A stretch of DNA of 64,000 bases, from contig CANJBX010000007.1 in NCBI GenBank assembly GCA_947472885.1, positions 1 through 64,000 of the forward strand. Direction: 5' to 3'. This DNA is from Hyphomicrobiaceae bacterium. GTDB taxonomy: Bacteria; Pseudomonadota; Alphaproteobacteria; Rhizobiales; Xanthobacteraceae. The position numbers and the translations under genes were made by a program. Shown here one piece after another: positions 16,787 to 26,651 of the stretch (the stretch's first letter is position 1; every line of letters starts with the position of its first letter). Below the pieces are notes generated by a model. It saw nothing but the letters and a program-made list of their open reading frames with translations, was not told the DNA's origin and did not search any database.

Positions 16787-18850
16787 ATGGCTAAAGCAAA
16801 ACCGGCTTCCAAACGCTCCGAACCCGACCTGTTCGCAGGCGCGGCCCCCAAAGCCGCCGCCCGCGCTGCTGCCAAGCCCGCGCGCGCGGCCTCATCGGGT
16901 GGCGGCGCCGAAGGCGGCTACACGGCCAAGCACATCGAGGTGCTGGAAGGCCTTGAGCCGGTCCGCCGCCGCCCCGGCATGTATATCGGCGGCACCGACG
17001 AGAAGGCGCTGCATCACCTGTTCGCCGAAGTGATCGACAACTCGATGGACGAGGCGCTAGCCGGTCACGCGACCTTCATCGAGGTCGAGATGCGCGCCGA
17101 CGGTTTCATGTCGATCACCGACAACGGCCGCGGCATCCCCGTCGATCCGCACCCGAAATTTCCGAAAAAGTCCGCGCTCGAAATCATCATGTGCACGCTG
17201 CACGCCGGCGGCAAGTTCGATAGCGAAGTCTACGAGACCTCCGGCGGCCTGCACGGCGTCGGCGTTTCGGTCGTGAATGCGCTATCGGAAAAACTCGAAG
17301 TCGAAGTCGCGCGCCAGGGCCAGCTCTACAAACAGACATTCTCGCGCGGCAAGCCCAAGGGCGGCCTCGAAAAGCTCGGCAAGGTCAACAACCGCCGCGG
17401 CACCACCATCCGCTTCAAGCCGGACGGCGAAATCTTCGGCGCCAAGGCGAAGTTCGATCCGCAGCGCATCTTCAAGATGGCGCGCGCCAAGGCCTACCTG
17501 TTCGGCGGCGTCGAGATCCGCTGGAGCGTCGACAAGGAACTCATCGCCGGCACCGACGTGCCGATCGAGGCCACGTTCCATTTCGCCGACGGCCTCAAGG
17601 ATTTCGTCGCGCGTGAAACCGAGGGCCAGACGCTGGTGGTGCCGGACATCTTCACCGGCAGGCAGGGCAAGCCCGGCACCAAGGGCGCGGTCGAATGGGC
17701 GGTCGCCTGGGCGGCCGACGCCGACGGGTTCGTGTCGTCCTATTGCAACACCGTACCGACGCCCGATGGCGGCACGCACGAGACAGGGCTTCGCTCCGCG
17801 CTGCTGCGCGGCCTCAAGGATCACGCTGAACGCGCCAATCAGGGCAAGGCCGCCGCCGCCATCACCTCGGACGACGTCATGACCGGCACCTCCGCGATGG
17901 TGTCGGTATTCATCCGCGAACCGGAATTCCAGGGCCAGACCAAAGATCGTCTCGCCACCGCCGAAGCAGCCAAGATCGTCGATAATGCGGTCAAGGACCA
18001 GTTCGACCACTGGCTCGCCGGCAATCCGCAGGCCGCCAACAAGCTCCTCGAGTTCGTCATCGAGCACGCCAACGAGCGCATTCGCCGCCGCCAGGAAAAG
18101 GAAGTCTCGCGCAAGACTGCGGTGCGCAAGCTGCGCCTGCCCGGCAAGCTCGCCGACTGCACCAACACCGCCTCGCAGGGTTCGGAAATCTTCATCGTCG
18201 AGGGCGACTCGGCCGGCGGCAGCGCCAAGCAGGCGCGCGACCGCAAATCGCAAGCCATTCTCCCGTTGCGCGGAAAAATCCTCAACGTCGCTTCCGCGAC
18301 CAAGGACAAGCTCGCGCAGAACCAGCAGCTATCGGATTTGATCCAGGCGCTCGGCTGCAACACCGGCGCGAACTACCGCTCCGACGATCTGCGCTACGAA
18401 AAGGTCATCGTGATGTGCGACGCCGACGTGGACGGCGCGCATATCGCCTCCCTGCTAATCACGTTCTTCTACCGCCAGATGCCCAAGCTGATCGACGAGG
18501 GCCATCTCTATCTCGCGGTGCCGCCGCTCTATCGCCTGTCGCACGGCGGCAGGATTTTTTATGCGCGCAACGACAAGCACAAGGACGAGCTGCTCAAGGC
18601 CGAATTCCGCGCCAATGCAAATGTTGAGGTCTCGCGCTTCAAAGGCCTCGGCGAGATGATGGCCGCGCAGCTCAAGGAAACCACCATGGACCCCAGAAAG
18701 CGCACGCTGTTGCGCGTGACCCTGGCGGATGCCGACCGCGCGGCGGCGGCGAGCGCGGTCGAGCGGCTGATGGGCAACAAGGCCGAGACGCGGTTCGAGT
18801 TTATTACCGAGCGCGCGGAGTTTGCGAGCGAGGAATTGCTGGACGTTTAG
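16787..18850 (+). CDS. parE: DNA topoisomerase IV subunit B
   Basis: A 687-residue type IIA topoisomerase ATPase subunit; with ParC it decatenates daughter chromosomes. GHKL ATPase motifs are present ([36 protein letters not shown]), and so are TOPRIM motifs ([16 protein letters not shown]). The sequence [19 protein letters not shown] and the following [14 protein letters not shown] favour ParE over GyrB. An Ala/Lys-rich tail of about 45 residues precedes the ATPase domain. The ATG at 16787 is chosen over an upstream in-frame ATG at 16739 because the sequence after it (MAKAKPA) is the usual opening. Confidence 0.93.
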   Translation: MAKAKPASKRSEPDLFAGAAPKAAARAAAKPARAASSGGGAEGGYTAKHIEVLEGLEPVRRRPGMYIGGTDEKALHHLFAEVIDNSMDEALAGHATFIEVEMRADGFMSITDNGRGIPVDPHPKFPKKSALEIIMCTLHAGGKFDSEVYETSGGLHGVGVSVVNALSEKLEVEVARQGQLYKQTFSRGKPKGGLEKLGKVNNRRGTTIRFKPDGEIFGAKAKFDPQRIFKMARAKAYLFGGVEIRWSVDKELIAGTDVPIEATFHFADGLKDFVARETEGQTLVVPDIFTGRQGKPGTKGAVEWAVAWAADADGFVSSYCNTVPTPDGGTHETGLRSALLRGLKDHAERANQGKAAAAITSDDVMTGTSAMVSVFIREPEFQGQTKDRLATAEAAKIVDNAVKDQFDHWLAGNPQAANKLLEFVIEHANERIRRRQEKEVSRKTAVRKLRLPGKLADCTNTASQGSEIFIVEGDSAGGSAKQARDRKSQAILPLRGKILNVASATKDKLAQNQQLSDLIQALGCNTGANYRSDDLRYEKVIVMCDADVDGAHIASLLITFFYRQMPKLIDEGHLYLAVPPLYRLSHGGRIFYARNDKHKDELLKAEFRANANVEVSRFKGLGEMMAAQLKETTMDPRKRTLLRVTLADADRAAAASAVERLMGNKAETRFEFITERAEFASEELLDV

Positions 18851-19024
18851 GCGTCAAACCACGGCTGGATCGCAAATAGCCGCTTTGTTCAAATGAGCAG
18901 CACACCGGCAAGGTTACTGAAATCCTAATACGATGGATAGAACTCGCATTTCAGCGTGCCCAATCTTTTAACAAGCCCCCGCTATGACTCATAAGGGGAC
19001 TTGTTTGTTTTTTGGGGACGACGA

Positions 19025-20551
19025 ATGCTTGCTGGACATATTCCGCCGCGACCGCGCACCTATTCCACGCGCCTGGCCGTGATCGGACTTGCAGTCACGA
19101 TTGGCTTTTCGGTCATTTGCGGGGTCACCCTCACGGACATGGGCAAGCGGGACTATGAGCTGGCCCGACGATCCGCAGCCAATGTGGTTGCAACCATCAG
19201 CGCGGACATTGCGCGAAATCTCGAACTCTACGATCTGTCGCTGCAAGCCGCCGTCGATGGAATGAAGCTGCCTGAAATTTCACAGGTCCCGCCTGCGATC
19301 CGGCAGATGATATTGTTCGATCGCGCCGCAACAGCGAAGCATCTCGGATCGATCCGCGTTCTCGATCAAAATGGAATTGCGATCCTGGATTCCCGTGTGC
19401 TCGAGGCTGAAGCAATCGATCACTCAAAGCGCGACTACTTTCAGGTCCACGTACAGAATGCCGGCCTCGGATCGTATGTGAGCAAGCCATGGGTATCGAA
19501 CCATGGCGAGTATCTCATCGGCATCAGCCGCCGGATGTCCGATACTGACGGCTCGTTCCTTGGCGTTGTCGTCGGCACGCTGCGGCTTTCCTATTTTCAT
19601 AGCCTGTTCAAGAACGTGGATCTCCATGAGGGCGACGCACTGACCCTTACCCATGCAAGTGGTGTAATGCTGATGCGCATACCGTTCGACATCGACCTCA
19701 TCGGACGCGACATGAGCAATGCCGAACTCTTCGGGCAAATGGTAAGCCCCGCCAGCAGTTCATTCGAAGCGCTCGCCGGTATCGACCACGTGAAGCGCCT
19801 CTATGTTCACCAACCCATCGGTACGCGCCCTTTGATGCTGAACTACGGTCTTTGGGTTGACGGTATCTACGAAGGCTGGCGACAGGAAGCGTGGCGCGTA
19901 GGGGCGATGATCCTCTTGTTGTGCGGAACGAACCTTGCGCTGATTGTCTTTTTGGCGCGGGCGCTCAAACGCGGCGCCATGGCTAAACATGAGTTGGCCG
20001 TGACCGCGACAACCGACGGCCTGACAGGCCTTTGCAACCGGCGCCGGTTTGATGAAATTTTCGATCAGGAATGGCGGCGGGCACAGCGGGCGCAACTCCC
20101 TCTCGCCGTACTCATGATCGATGCCGACCAGTTCAAGTCGTATAATGATCGTTTCGGCCATCAGGCGGGAGATGCCGCGCTGGCCGCCATTGCCAGTTGC
20201 ATCGCACAGGCAACCCGGCGTAGCGGCGATCTTGCCGCGCGCTATGGCGGCGAGGAATTTGTCGTGCTGCTGCCGGGAAAGACACCTGAGCAGGCTTACG
20301 AGGTTGCGGAGCATATCCGGGCAAACGTCATAGCCTTGCGCGCGCAGCAGCTAGCCCGCCCGGATAGTACGCCAACAATCAGTCTGGGCGTTGCATCGAT
20401 GATTCCGCAACAGGGATTGCAACTGACGGACCTGCTCAAGGCCGCAGACAACGCCCTGTATGAAGCCAAGAATAAAGGGCGCAATCGCACGGAGCTTTCG
20501 CTGGAATTGCATCCGGGCGCCGTTCCGGAAAACAAGTTGGCCGCGGCCTGA
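19025..20551 (+). CDS. Membrane diguanylate cyclase with periplasmic sensor domain
   Basis: A 508-residue protein. A first membrane helix (about 18-36), a periplasmic region of about 240 residues resembling a double Cache sensor, and a second helix (GAMILLLCGTNLALIVFLA) precede a GGDEF domain. The active site is GGEEF (408-412), and an RxxD inhibitory site (RSGD, 399-402) lies nine residues ahead, so product inhibition by c-di-GMP is expected. It makes c-di-GMP in response to an unknown external signal. The ATG at 19025 follows a GGGGA ribosome site; a TTG eight codons earlier is less likely. Confidence 0.92.
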   Translation: MLAGHIPPRPRTYSTRLAVIGLAVTIGFSVICGVTLTDMGKRDYELARRSAANVVATISADIARNLELYDLSLQAAVDGMKLPEISQVPPAIRQMILFDRAATAKHLGSIRVLDQNGIAILDSRVLEAEAIDHSKRDYFQVHVQNAGLGSYVSKPWVSNHGEYLIGISRRMSDTDGSFLGVVVGTLRLSYFHSLFKNVDLHEGDALTLTHASGVMLMRIPFDIDLIGRDMSNAELFGQMVSPASSSFEALAGIDHVKRLYVHQPIGTRPLMLNYGLWVDGIYEGWRQEAWRVGAMILLLCGTNLALIVFLARALKRGAMAKHELAVTATTDGLTGLCNRRRFDEIFDQEWRRAQRAQLPLAVLMIDADQFKSYNDRFGHQAGDAALAAIASCIAQATRRSGDLAARYGGEEFVVLLPGKTPEQAYEVAEHIRANVIALRAQQLARPDSTPTISLGVASMIPQQGLQLTDLLKAADNALYEAKNKGRNRTELSLELHPGAVPENKLAAA

Positions 20552-20737
20552 GGACAGCCGCGGCTAACGCCGCGCGCAGGCAATGACCTTGGTGCCCAGG
20601 CGCCTGACATCGCCATGCGCTGCGGTGACATGCCCCGATGGCGGCGGCCATCCCCACCTTGCCCGGCTGAATATGGCCAGCACAGTATCGTGCGCCGCCG
20701 CGGACCATGACGGCCACCAGCCGTGATAGGCTGGGCC

Positions 20738-22108
20738 ATGACTGAAGTCGCGCCCGCGCAACCGGCCACACATCCCACCCTCTTCGGCCATCCGCGCGGC
20801 CTCACCTTCCTGTTCCTCACCGAGATGTGGGAGCGCTTTTCTTACTACGGAATGCGCGCGCTGCTTGTCCTCTACATGGTCAAGTACCTGTTCCTCCCCG
20901 AACATGCGCAAAACGTCATCGGCTACGCGCAGCTCAAGGCCGGATTTGAATTCCTGTTTGGGCCGCTCGGCGTGCAGCCGCTCGCCTCGCAGGTTTATGG
21001 CTTCTACACCGGCCTCGTCTATCTGACGCCGGTGTTCGGCGGCATGCTGGCCGACCGCGTATTCGGCCAGCGCCGCATGGTGATCGCCGGCGCGCTGCTG
21101 ATGGCGCTCGGCCATTTCATGATGGCATTCGAGAGCCTGATGCTGTTCGCGCTGCTGGTTCTCATTCTCGGCAACGGCGCGTTCAAGCCGAACATCTCGA
21201 CGCAAGTCGGCAGCCTCTATCCACCCGGCGACCCGCGCCGCGACCGCGCGTTCTCGATCTTCTATGTCGGCGTCAACCTCGGCGCATTCTTCGCGCCGCT
21301 GGTCTGCGGCACGCTCGGTAGCGTCTATGGCTGGCACTATGGCTTCGGCGCTGCCGGCATCGGCATGCTGGTCGGTCTTGGGATCTATCTCTACGCCGCA
21401 CCGATGCTGCCAGAGGAAGCCCGCGCGAAACGCGCGAACGCCTCATCGCCCCTCACCGGCAGCGAGCGCCGAAGCGTCGTCGCACTGGCGATTTTGTTTT
21501 TGCCGGTGACGCTGTTCTGGGCGACCTACGAGCAGCAGGGCAACACGATTGCGCTGTGGGCGTCCGACCACACCGACCGCATGATCGACCTCGGCTTCTG
21601 GCGTGGCGAAATTCCCGCCGAATGGTTCCAGTCGTTCAACCCGTTCATGATCTTCGCCTTCACGCCCTTCATCGTCGCACTATGGGCGTGGCAGGCCGCG
21701 CGCGGACGCGAGCCTTCCAGCATTACGAAAATGGCATTCGGATGTTTCGGCGTTGCGGCCGCGAACCTCATCCTGGTCGCGGCGGCGCTGTCGTCGAGCG
21801 GGCGCAATGCAAGCTGGCTGTGGCTTGTGCCCTACTTCGCCGTCATCACCATCGGCGAACTTTATCTTTCGCCAACCAGCCTTTCGCTGGTGAGCAAGAT
21901 CGCGCCGGCGCGCCTGCTGTCGATGCTGATGGGCGTATGGCTGGCGACGAGCTTCATCGGCAATTTCGTGTCCGGCTGGCTCGGCAGCTTCTGGACCGCA
22001 ATGGACAAACCCGTCTTCTTCCTGATGATCGCCGGCGTGGCGGGAGCGGCTGGCGCCGTTATTCTGGCACTCAGCCGCCCGCTCAGGGACGCCACGGTGG
22101 AGCGGTAG
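20738..22108 (+). CDS. POT-family proton-coupled peptide transporter
   Basis: A 456-residue major-facilitator protein of the POT/PTR2 family, importing di- and tripeptides with protons. The ExxERFxYYG proton-coupling motif is visible (EMWERFSYYG near residue 30), as are GGMLADRVFGQRR and the PTR signature FYVGVNLGAFFAPL. About 12 to 14 hydrophobic segments fit. The ATG at 20738 directly begins the conserved N-terminus. The 3' end overlaps the convergent TPR gene by 26 bp. Confidence 0.92.
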   Translation: MTEVAPAQPATHPTLFGHPRGLTFLFLTEMWERFSYYGMRALLVLYMVKYLFLPEHAQNVIGYAQLKAGFEFLFGPLGVQPLASQVYGFYTGLVYLTPVFGGMLADRVFGQRRMVIAGALLMALGHFMMAFESLMLFALLVLILGNGAFKPNISTQVGSLYPPGDPRRDRAFSIFYVGVNLGAFFAPLVCGTLGSVYGWHYGFGAAGIGMLVGLGIYLYAAPMLPEEARAKRANASSPLTGSERRSVVALAILFLPVTLFWATYEQQGNTIALWASDHTDRMIDLGFWRGEIPAEWFQSFNPFMIFAFTPFIVALWAWQAARGREPSSITKMAFGCFGVAAANLILVAAALSSSGRNASWLWLVPYFAVITIGELYLSPTSLSLVSKIAPARLLSMLMGVWLATSFIGNFVSGWLGSFWTAMDKPVFFLMIAGVAGAAGAVILALSRPLRDATVER

Positions 22109-23018
22109 AACTCGTCGAGCGAAGGCTGCCGTTCTGCGCCATCTGGGTGCGCAGCCGGTTGAGACTGGAGCGCACTTCACGGTTATCGGGTTCGGCGACT
22201 AGCGCATTCTGGAAGTCGGTCAGCGCGAGATTGCGCTTGCCCTGGCGCTCATAGGCGTAGCCGCGCCACAGCAGCACGTTCGATGCATCCGGCGTGATTT
22301 CGAGCGCGCGCGACAGCGACTGCGCCGCCGTGCCGAAATCGGCATTCATCAAACTAATGTAGCCGCGGCCGGTGAACGCAAAGAAGCGATCCTTGGCATC
22401 CGTAAGGCCAAGCGTCAGCGCGCGGTTGTAATCCGGCAAGGCCTCGTCGAACTTCTTGAGCCGCACCAGCGCCTCGGCGCGCGCTACCAGCAGCTTGGCG
22501 TCCCTCGGCGCGAGCCTGACGGCTTCGTTGTAGAATTTCGTGGCATTGGTGAAATCGCCCGCCGCGACGAGCGCACGCGCGGCGCCATAAGGGAACATCG
22601 GATCGTTCGGCACTTCGCGGCGGCCCTTCACGAAATCGTCGAGGGCTTCCGAAATGCGCTGCTGGCGGATGTAGAAATAGCCACGGTCGGCAAGCGCCTT
22701 CGGCTCGAATGGCTCGACGGCGAGCGCCGCCGAAAGATCGGCCTCCGCGCGGTCCAGCATGTTGATCTGCTCGAACAGCGCCGCGCGCTTCTTGAGGATC
22801 AACCGCACACCTTCCGGCGTATCGCGCGTGAGACCCATGGCCTCGCCGTAACTGCCCAGAGCAATGTCAAACCGCTTTTCGGATTCGGCCTTCTGCGCGT
22901 CGATGATTTTCTGCTGCAGCACTTCGGAGAGATTGGCAGCGCGCACAGGCACCGACAGCACAGCTATCGCGGCAAGCGCGATAAATCCGAAGCGATAGAT
23001 ATTGGCAAACGACGTCAT
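22083..23018 (-). CDS. Exported TPR-repeat protein
   Basis: A 311-residue protein with a signal peptide (hydrophobic FGFIALAAIAVLSV, cleavage near AANLS) followed by about six tetratricopeptide-like repeats, seen as recurring Ala-Leu-x-Asp-Phe/Tyr and ALxxxP steps. It is probably a periplasmic scaffold; no catalytic domain is seen. The ATG at 23018 is preferred over an in-frame upstream start because it begins the signal peptide. The neighbouring gene on the same strand is a glycosyltransferase, 135 bp upstream. Confidence 0.85.
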   Translation of the reverse strand: MTSFANIYRFGFIALAAIAVLSVPVRAANLSEVLQQKIIDAQKAESEKRFDIALGSYGEAMGLTRDTPEGVRLILKKRAALFEQINMLDRAEADLSAALAVEPFEPKALADRGYFYIRQQRISEALDDFVKGRREVPNDPMFPYGAARALVAAGDFTNATKFYNEAVRLAPRDAKLLVARAEALVRLKKFDEALPDYNRALTLGLTDAKDRFFAFTGRGYISLMNADFGTAAQSLSRALEITPDASNVLLWRGYAYERQGKRNLALTDFQNALVAEPDNREVRSSLNRLRTQMAQNGSLRSTSSTAPPWRP

Positions 23019-23153
23019 TGCATTCCCAGGCACGTGCTGACCGCGCAGCATAGGACCATAAAAACCTGAGAGGTTTGTTGGCACCGCCGTGTGCATTCGA
23101 CGTGTATTCGAGACAGATTTTCCGCGCCTTTTCGGGTGCGCGTTAACCCGCCG

Positions 23154-24335
23154 CTAAGCCTGCGGAACGGTGCGCTTTCGCGACAGGATTTTGACCTGCT
23201 GGGGGCCGCGCACCTCATAGGTGATGCCCGACCACGTCGTGCGGCGCATGAACAGCGCCGACCAGCCGCACAGTGCGGAGAACAACATGCCGACCGGCGA
23301 GATCAGCCAGTCGACCATGAAGTAGCGCAGGTTTTCCGCGATGCCATCCCTGCCCCACAGCCGATAGACCAGCAGCGCGCGGCCGAACGTGCGCAGGATC
23401 GACAGCCCCAGCGCGAGGTACAGGATCGCCACCGCGTCGGAATCAAGCATCAGAGCACCGCCGAGCGTCAGCACCCAGCCGAGCGCACCGAACCCCATGG
23501 CGAGGATCGTCGCGCCATAGGCCGCCGGCATGTGGACGCGGATCAGCATGTACCAGCGGCGCGCCTCGGCGATGACATCGCCGAAGCCGCCGGTGTGGAT
23601 CGCCGTGCGCAGCAGCAGTTCGCGTGGCACCTTGATGCGGCTGCCGTTGCGGACGGCAATGTTGGTAAGCTGCAGGTCGTCGCTCAGCACGCCGCGCCAG
23701 TTGGCTTTCATGTCGAGTGTGCTGAAGTGATCCTGCGACAGCGCGCTTGAGCCGCCCCATGCGCCATTGAACATCGACAATCGAGGAATGGTCGCGACCG
23801 ACGCCGACAGCGAGGTCAGCATGTAGCTCGCCAGCTTGCCGTCCTTGACGATCAGCCACGGGAAGCCCGTCACAATGTCGGCCTTGCCCTCGACGAGCGG
23901 CGCGACGAGCCTGCGCAGCCAGTCCGGCTCCGGCCAGATGTCGGCATCGCACAGGACGATGATTTCATCCTCGCGCCGCAGATGTGATACGGCCGCAATC
24001 AGGTTGGTGGTCTTCTGGCCTTCGTCGACGCCGTCGCCGGCGATTACCAGTTCGACCCGGCCGGAGTATTTCGCGCGGTAGGCTTCAATCGCCGGCACGG
24101 CGGCGTCAGTCGCGGATTCGACCGCGAAGATAAAACGGAAGACCGGGTAGTCCTGCGCGAACAGCTTGACGAGGCACTCGTCGAATTCCGGGTCGCGGCC
24201 CTTCACGGCCATGACGACCACCACCGGCGGCGTTGCGCTCGCCCGCGCCGCGCCGCCAAGCCCGATGCTGAATCCCCACACCAAGGCAGCCCCGGCAGCC
24301 TGGGTGCAGAGCCAAAGGATGAGGAAGGTGGTCAT
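23154..24335 (-). CDS. Membrane glycosyltransferase, ceramide-glucosyltransferase-like
   Basis: A 393-residue family-2/21-like glycosyltransferase. It has an N-terminal membrane segment, nucleotide-sugar region VVVVMAVKGRDPEFDECL, the metal-binding DADIW, the acceptor-site SDDLQL, and the processive-type EARRWYMLIR (equivalent to QxxRW), then three or four C-terminal membrane helices. This domain order matches enzymes that glycosylate lipid acceptors, such as ceramide glucosyltransferase. The actual lipid is unknown. Confidence 0.82.
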   Translation of the reverse strand: MTTFLILWLCTQAAGAALVWGFSIGLGGAARASATPPVVVVMAVKGRDPEFDECLVKLFAQDYPVFRFIFAVESATDAAVPAIEAYRAKYSGRVELVIAGDGVDEGQKTTNLIAAVSHLRREDEIIVLCDADIWPEPDWLRRLVAPLVEGKADIVTGFPWLIVKDGKLASYMLTSLSASVATIPRLSMFNGAWGGSSALSQDHFSTLDMKANWRGVLSDDLQLTNIAVRNGSRIKVPRELLLRTAIHTGGFGDVIAEARRWYMLIRVHMPAAYGATILAMGFGALGWVLTLGGALMLDSDAVAILYLALGLSILRTFGRALLVYRLWGRDGIAENLRYFMVDWLISPVGMLFSALCGWSALFMRRTTWSGITYEVRGPQQVKILSRKRTVPQA

Positions 24336-24773
24336 GGAATTCCGCTGAAGTGACAGGTCGATGTTTAGCCGTAGCGCCCGGCCCTGCGCAATCCGCGCGG
24401 GAGGTCCTCACCCGATGTTTTGCGGGGCCGTCTGCATGGCCGTTTTGCAGGCAGACCCGAGCCGGCCGCCAAACCGCCGGTTTTGCCCGCTCCGCCAGGC
24501 AAAATACCGCCCTGAAAGCCCCGCCGGACGGCCAAAAACCACCGCAAACGATTAACTTATCGCACCGCAAACCATTGACTTTGGGCGCTTCGATACTATG
24601 TTCCCGGCAACGGTTCGACGAAGATTCGACCGCTCCAAATTCCGCGCACATCCGATGGTTTTCATCATTCGGTTAGTTTGGCACCAGCGCGGCCAGAGGC
24701 CCGCGGTCTCCCAGAAGCGCACTTTCGATCAAAGTGCATTTCATACAAAAGCGCACTTTTGCATCGAGGAATA
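24336..24773. other. Divergent intergenic region, glycosyltransferase / rhlE
   Basis: This 438-bp gap has no convincing gene. The right-hand 60 bp is the rhlE leader with repeated GCACTTT elements (listed separately). The remainder is GC-rich with stretches such as CCGCCAAACCGCCGG but no clear site. Confidence 0.6.
24715..24762 (+). promoter_or_regulatory. rhlE leader with two competing hairpin arms
   Basis: AAGCGCACTTT occurs twice (24715-24725 and 24749-24759). Between the copies is AAAGTGC (24731-24737), which can pair perfectly with GCACTTT of either copy, giving two mutually exclusive stems. The second copy ends 14 bp before the rhlE ATG, next to the GAGGA ribosome site. This could be an RNA switch or a protein operator. 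Confidence 0.4.
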
Positions 24774-26309
24774 ATGTCGTTTTCCAATCTCGGCTTGTCC
24801 GAAAAAGTTATCGCCGCTGTTAATGCAGCGGGTTACACCACCCCCACCCCCATCCAGGAACAGGCCATCCCGCACGTACTCGCGCGGCGCGATGTCCTCG
24901 GCATCGCCCAGACCGGCACCGGCAAGACCGCGGCCTTCGTGCTGCCGATGCTGACCCAGCTCGAAAAGGGCCGTGCCCGCGCCCGCATGCCGCGCACGCT
25001 CATCCTTGAGCCGACGCGCGAACTGGCTTCGCAGGTCGAAGAGAATTTCACCCGCTACGGCGCCAAGCACAAACTCAACGTTGCCCTCATCATCGGCGGC
25101 GTGTCGTTCGACAATCAGGATGCCAAGCTGATGAAGGGCGTCGATGTCCTGATCGCCACGCCGGGCCGCCTGCTCGATCACCACGAGCGCGGACGCCTCC
25201 TCCTCACCGGCGTCGAACTGCTGGTGATCGACGAAGCCGACCGCATGCTGGACATGGGCTTCATCCCGGACATCGAGCGCATCTGCAAGCTGGTGCCGTT
25301 CACCCGCCAGACGCTGTTCTTTACGGCCACCATGCCGACCGAAATCCGCCGCGTCACCGAACAGTTCCTGCACAATCCGGTGAGGGTCGAAGTCTCGAAG
25401 CCCGCCACCGCCGCCACCACCATCACCCAGCTGCTCGTCAAATCCGGCCGCGAGCCCCATGACAAGCGCGATACGCTGCGCCGCCTCATCCGCTCCGCCG
25501 AAGGCCTCAAGAACGGCATCGTGTTCTGCAATCGCAAAATCGAAGTCGCCGCCGTCTATCGCTCGCTCAAGAAACACGGTTTCTCGGTCGGCGAACTGCA
25601 CGGCGACATGAGCCAGCCGGATCGCACCGCGACGCTCGACGGTTTCCGCAAGAACGAAATCACCTTGCTGGTCGCCTCCGACGTTGCCGCCCGCGGCCTC
25701 GATATTCCCGACGTCAGCCACGTCTATAACTTCGACGTTCCCCACCACGCCGACGACTACATCCACCGCATTGGCCGCACCGGCCGCGCCGGCCGCAGCG
25801 GCGCCGCCTTCACCATCGTCACCCCTGCCGACAGCAAATCCGTTGCTGCCATCGAGCAACTGACGGGGATGCAAATCCCGTGGGCCACCGACCTGCCCGC
25901 CAGCGAAGCCCCCGCCGGCGATGAAGCCGCGGTTGCCGAAAACGGCGGCGAACAGCATTCCCGTTCTTCACGCAACGCGCATCGTGGCGAAGGCCGCGGC
26001 GAGCGCGGCGGACGTTCCCGCCCGGTACGCGGACGCGAACGCAACCGTGGTGAACGCAACAGTGCCGGGAGAAATGCCGGCGAGCCTCAGTCACAGGGCG
26101 ATCAACCGTCTCAGCCAGCCGAAAGACAGCATACTGAGCGTCCGCAGGCCCCGCCGCCTCGCGAGCAGCAGCCCACGGTAGCTGCGAACAACAAGCATGC
26201 GCGCAACGATGCTCCCCGCCAGCCCCGCCGCCAGCCGGAAACCGAGGTTGACCAGGACGTGTCGCACCTGCCCGCGTTCCTGCTGCGGCCGGTGTCGATC
26301 AAGGCGTAA
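24774..26309 (+). CDS. rhlE: DEAD-box RNA helicase RhlE
   Basis: A 511-residue ATP-dependent RNA helicase. Core motifs are complete: Q-motif (TPTPIQEQAIP), AQTGTGKT, PTRELASQ, DEAD, TATMP, ARGLDIPDV and HRIGRTGRAGRSG. After about residue 370 there is a low-complexity arginine, glycine and glutamine-rich tail, usual for RhlE and likely RNA-binding. Such helicases act in RNA turnover, ribosome maturation and cold adaptation. The ATG at 24774 is preceded by GAGGA. Confidence 0.94.
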   Translation: MSFSNLGLSEKVIAAVNAAGYTTPTPIQEQAIPHVLARRDVLGIAQTGTGKTAAFVLPMLTQLEKGRARARMPRTLILEPTRELASQVEENFTRYGAKHKLNVALIIGGVSFDNQDAKLMKGVDVLIATPGRLLDHHERGRLLLTGVELLVIDEADRMLDMGFIPDIERICKLVPFTRQTLFFTATMPTEIRRVTEQFLHNPVRVEVSKPATAATTITQLLVKSGREPHDKRDTLRRLIRSAEGLKNGIVFCNRKIEVAAVYRSLKKHGFSVGELHGDMSQPDRTATLDGFRKNEITLLVASDVAARGLDIPDVSHVYNFDVPHHADDYIHRIGRTGRAGRSGAAFTIVTPADSKSVAAIEQLTGMQIPWATDLPASEAPAGDEAAVAENGGEQHSRSSRNAHRGEGRGERGGRSRPVRGRERNRGERNSAGRNAGEPQSQGDQPSQPAERQHTERPQAPPPREQQPTVAANNKHARNDAPRQPRRQPETEVDQDVSHLPAFLLRPVSIKA

Positions 26310-26347
26310 CCATCTTTTGTCCGGTTTTTCCGGACAACCTGAAGCTG

Positions 26348-26374
26348 CAGGCTGCGCGCGAAAGGCGCAGCCTG
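26348..26374. terminator. Hairpin after rhlE
   Basis: CAGGCTGCGC pairs perfectly over 10 bp with GCGCAGCCTG around a GCGAAAG loop, followed on the plus strand by AATTTGTTTG. A weaker stem, TTGTCCGG/CCGGACAA with a T5 loop, lies just before it at 26317-26337. Together they probably end the rhlE transcript. Confidence 0.6.
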
Positions 26375-26386
26375 AATTTGTTTGAG

Positions 26387-26581
26387 CTATGCGCCGTGCG
26401 CACGCGCCAGCGTGTTTGCAAAATCAATCAACGGCTTGCCGATGTCCGCCGCGCTATTACCGCACGCGGTGAAAATGATTTGCGCAAGGCGGCTGCATGA
26501 AAGCCGCGACCCGCTCTGATCGAAAGCCGCATCAACACGCCGGAAATGGCGCGCATTTACCTGACATTTATTCGCAATAAC
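26387..26581 (-). pseudogene. Orphan reading-frame remnant without a start codon
   Basis: In the 342-bp gap between rhlE and the next gene, the minus strand holds 64 sense codons bounded by TAG stops at 26582-26584 and 26387-26389. The C-terminal part is protein-like (RLAQIIFTACGNSAADIGKP, then LIDFANTLARAHGA) and its codon choice looks coding. No usable start codon is present, so it may be the end of a decayed gene. I do not recognise the family. Confidence 0.35.
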
Positions 26582-26651
26582 CTATATTTGCGTCGCGACT
26601 CATTCAGTCGGACCGGCTCCGCTTTCGGCAATGACCTAGAACGGGTACTTC

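Noticed and set aside
24741-25958. 405-codon minus-strand frame opposite rhlE
   Set aside because: Shadow of the helicase gene; Gly/Ala/Asp low-complexity translation without any recognisable domain.
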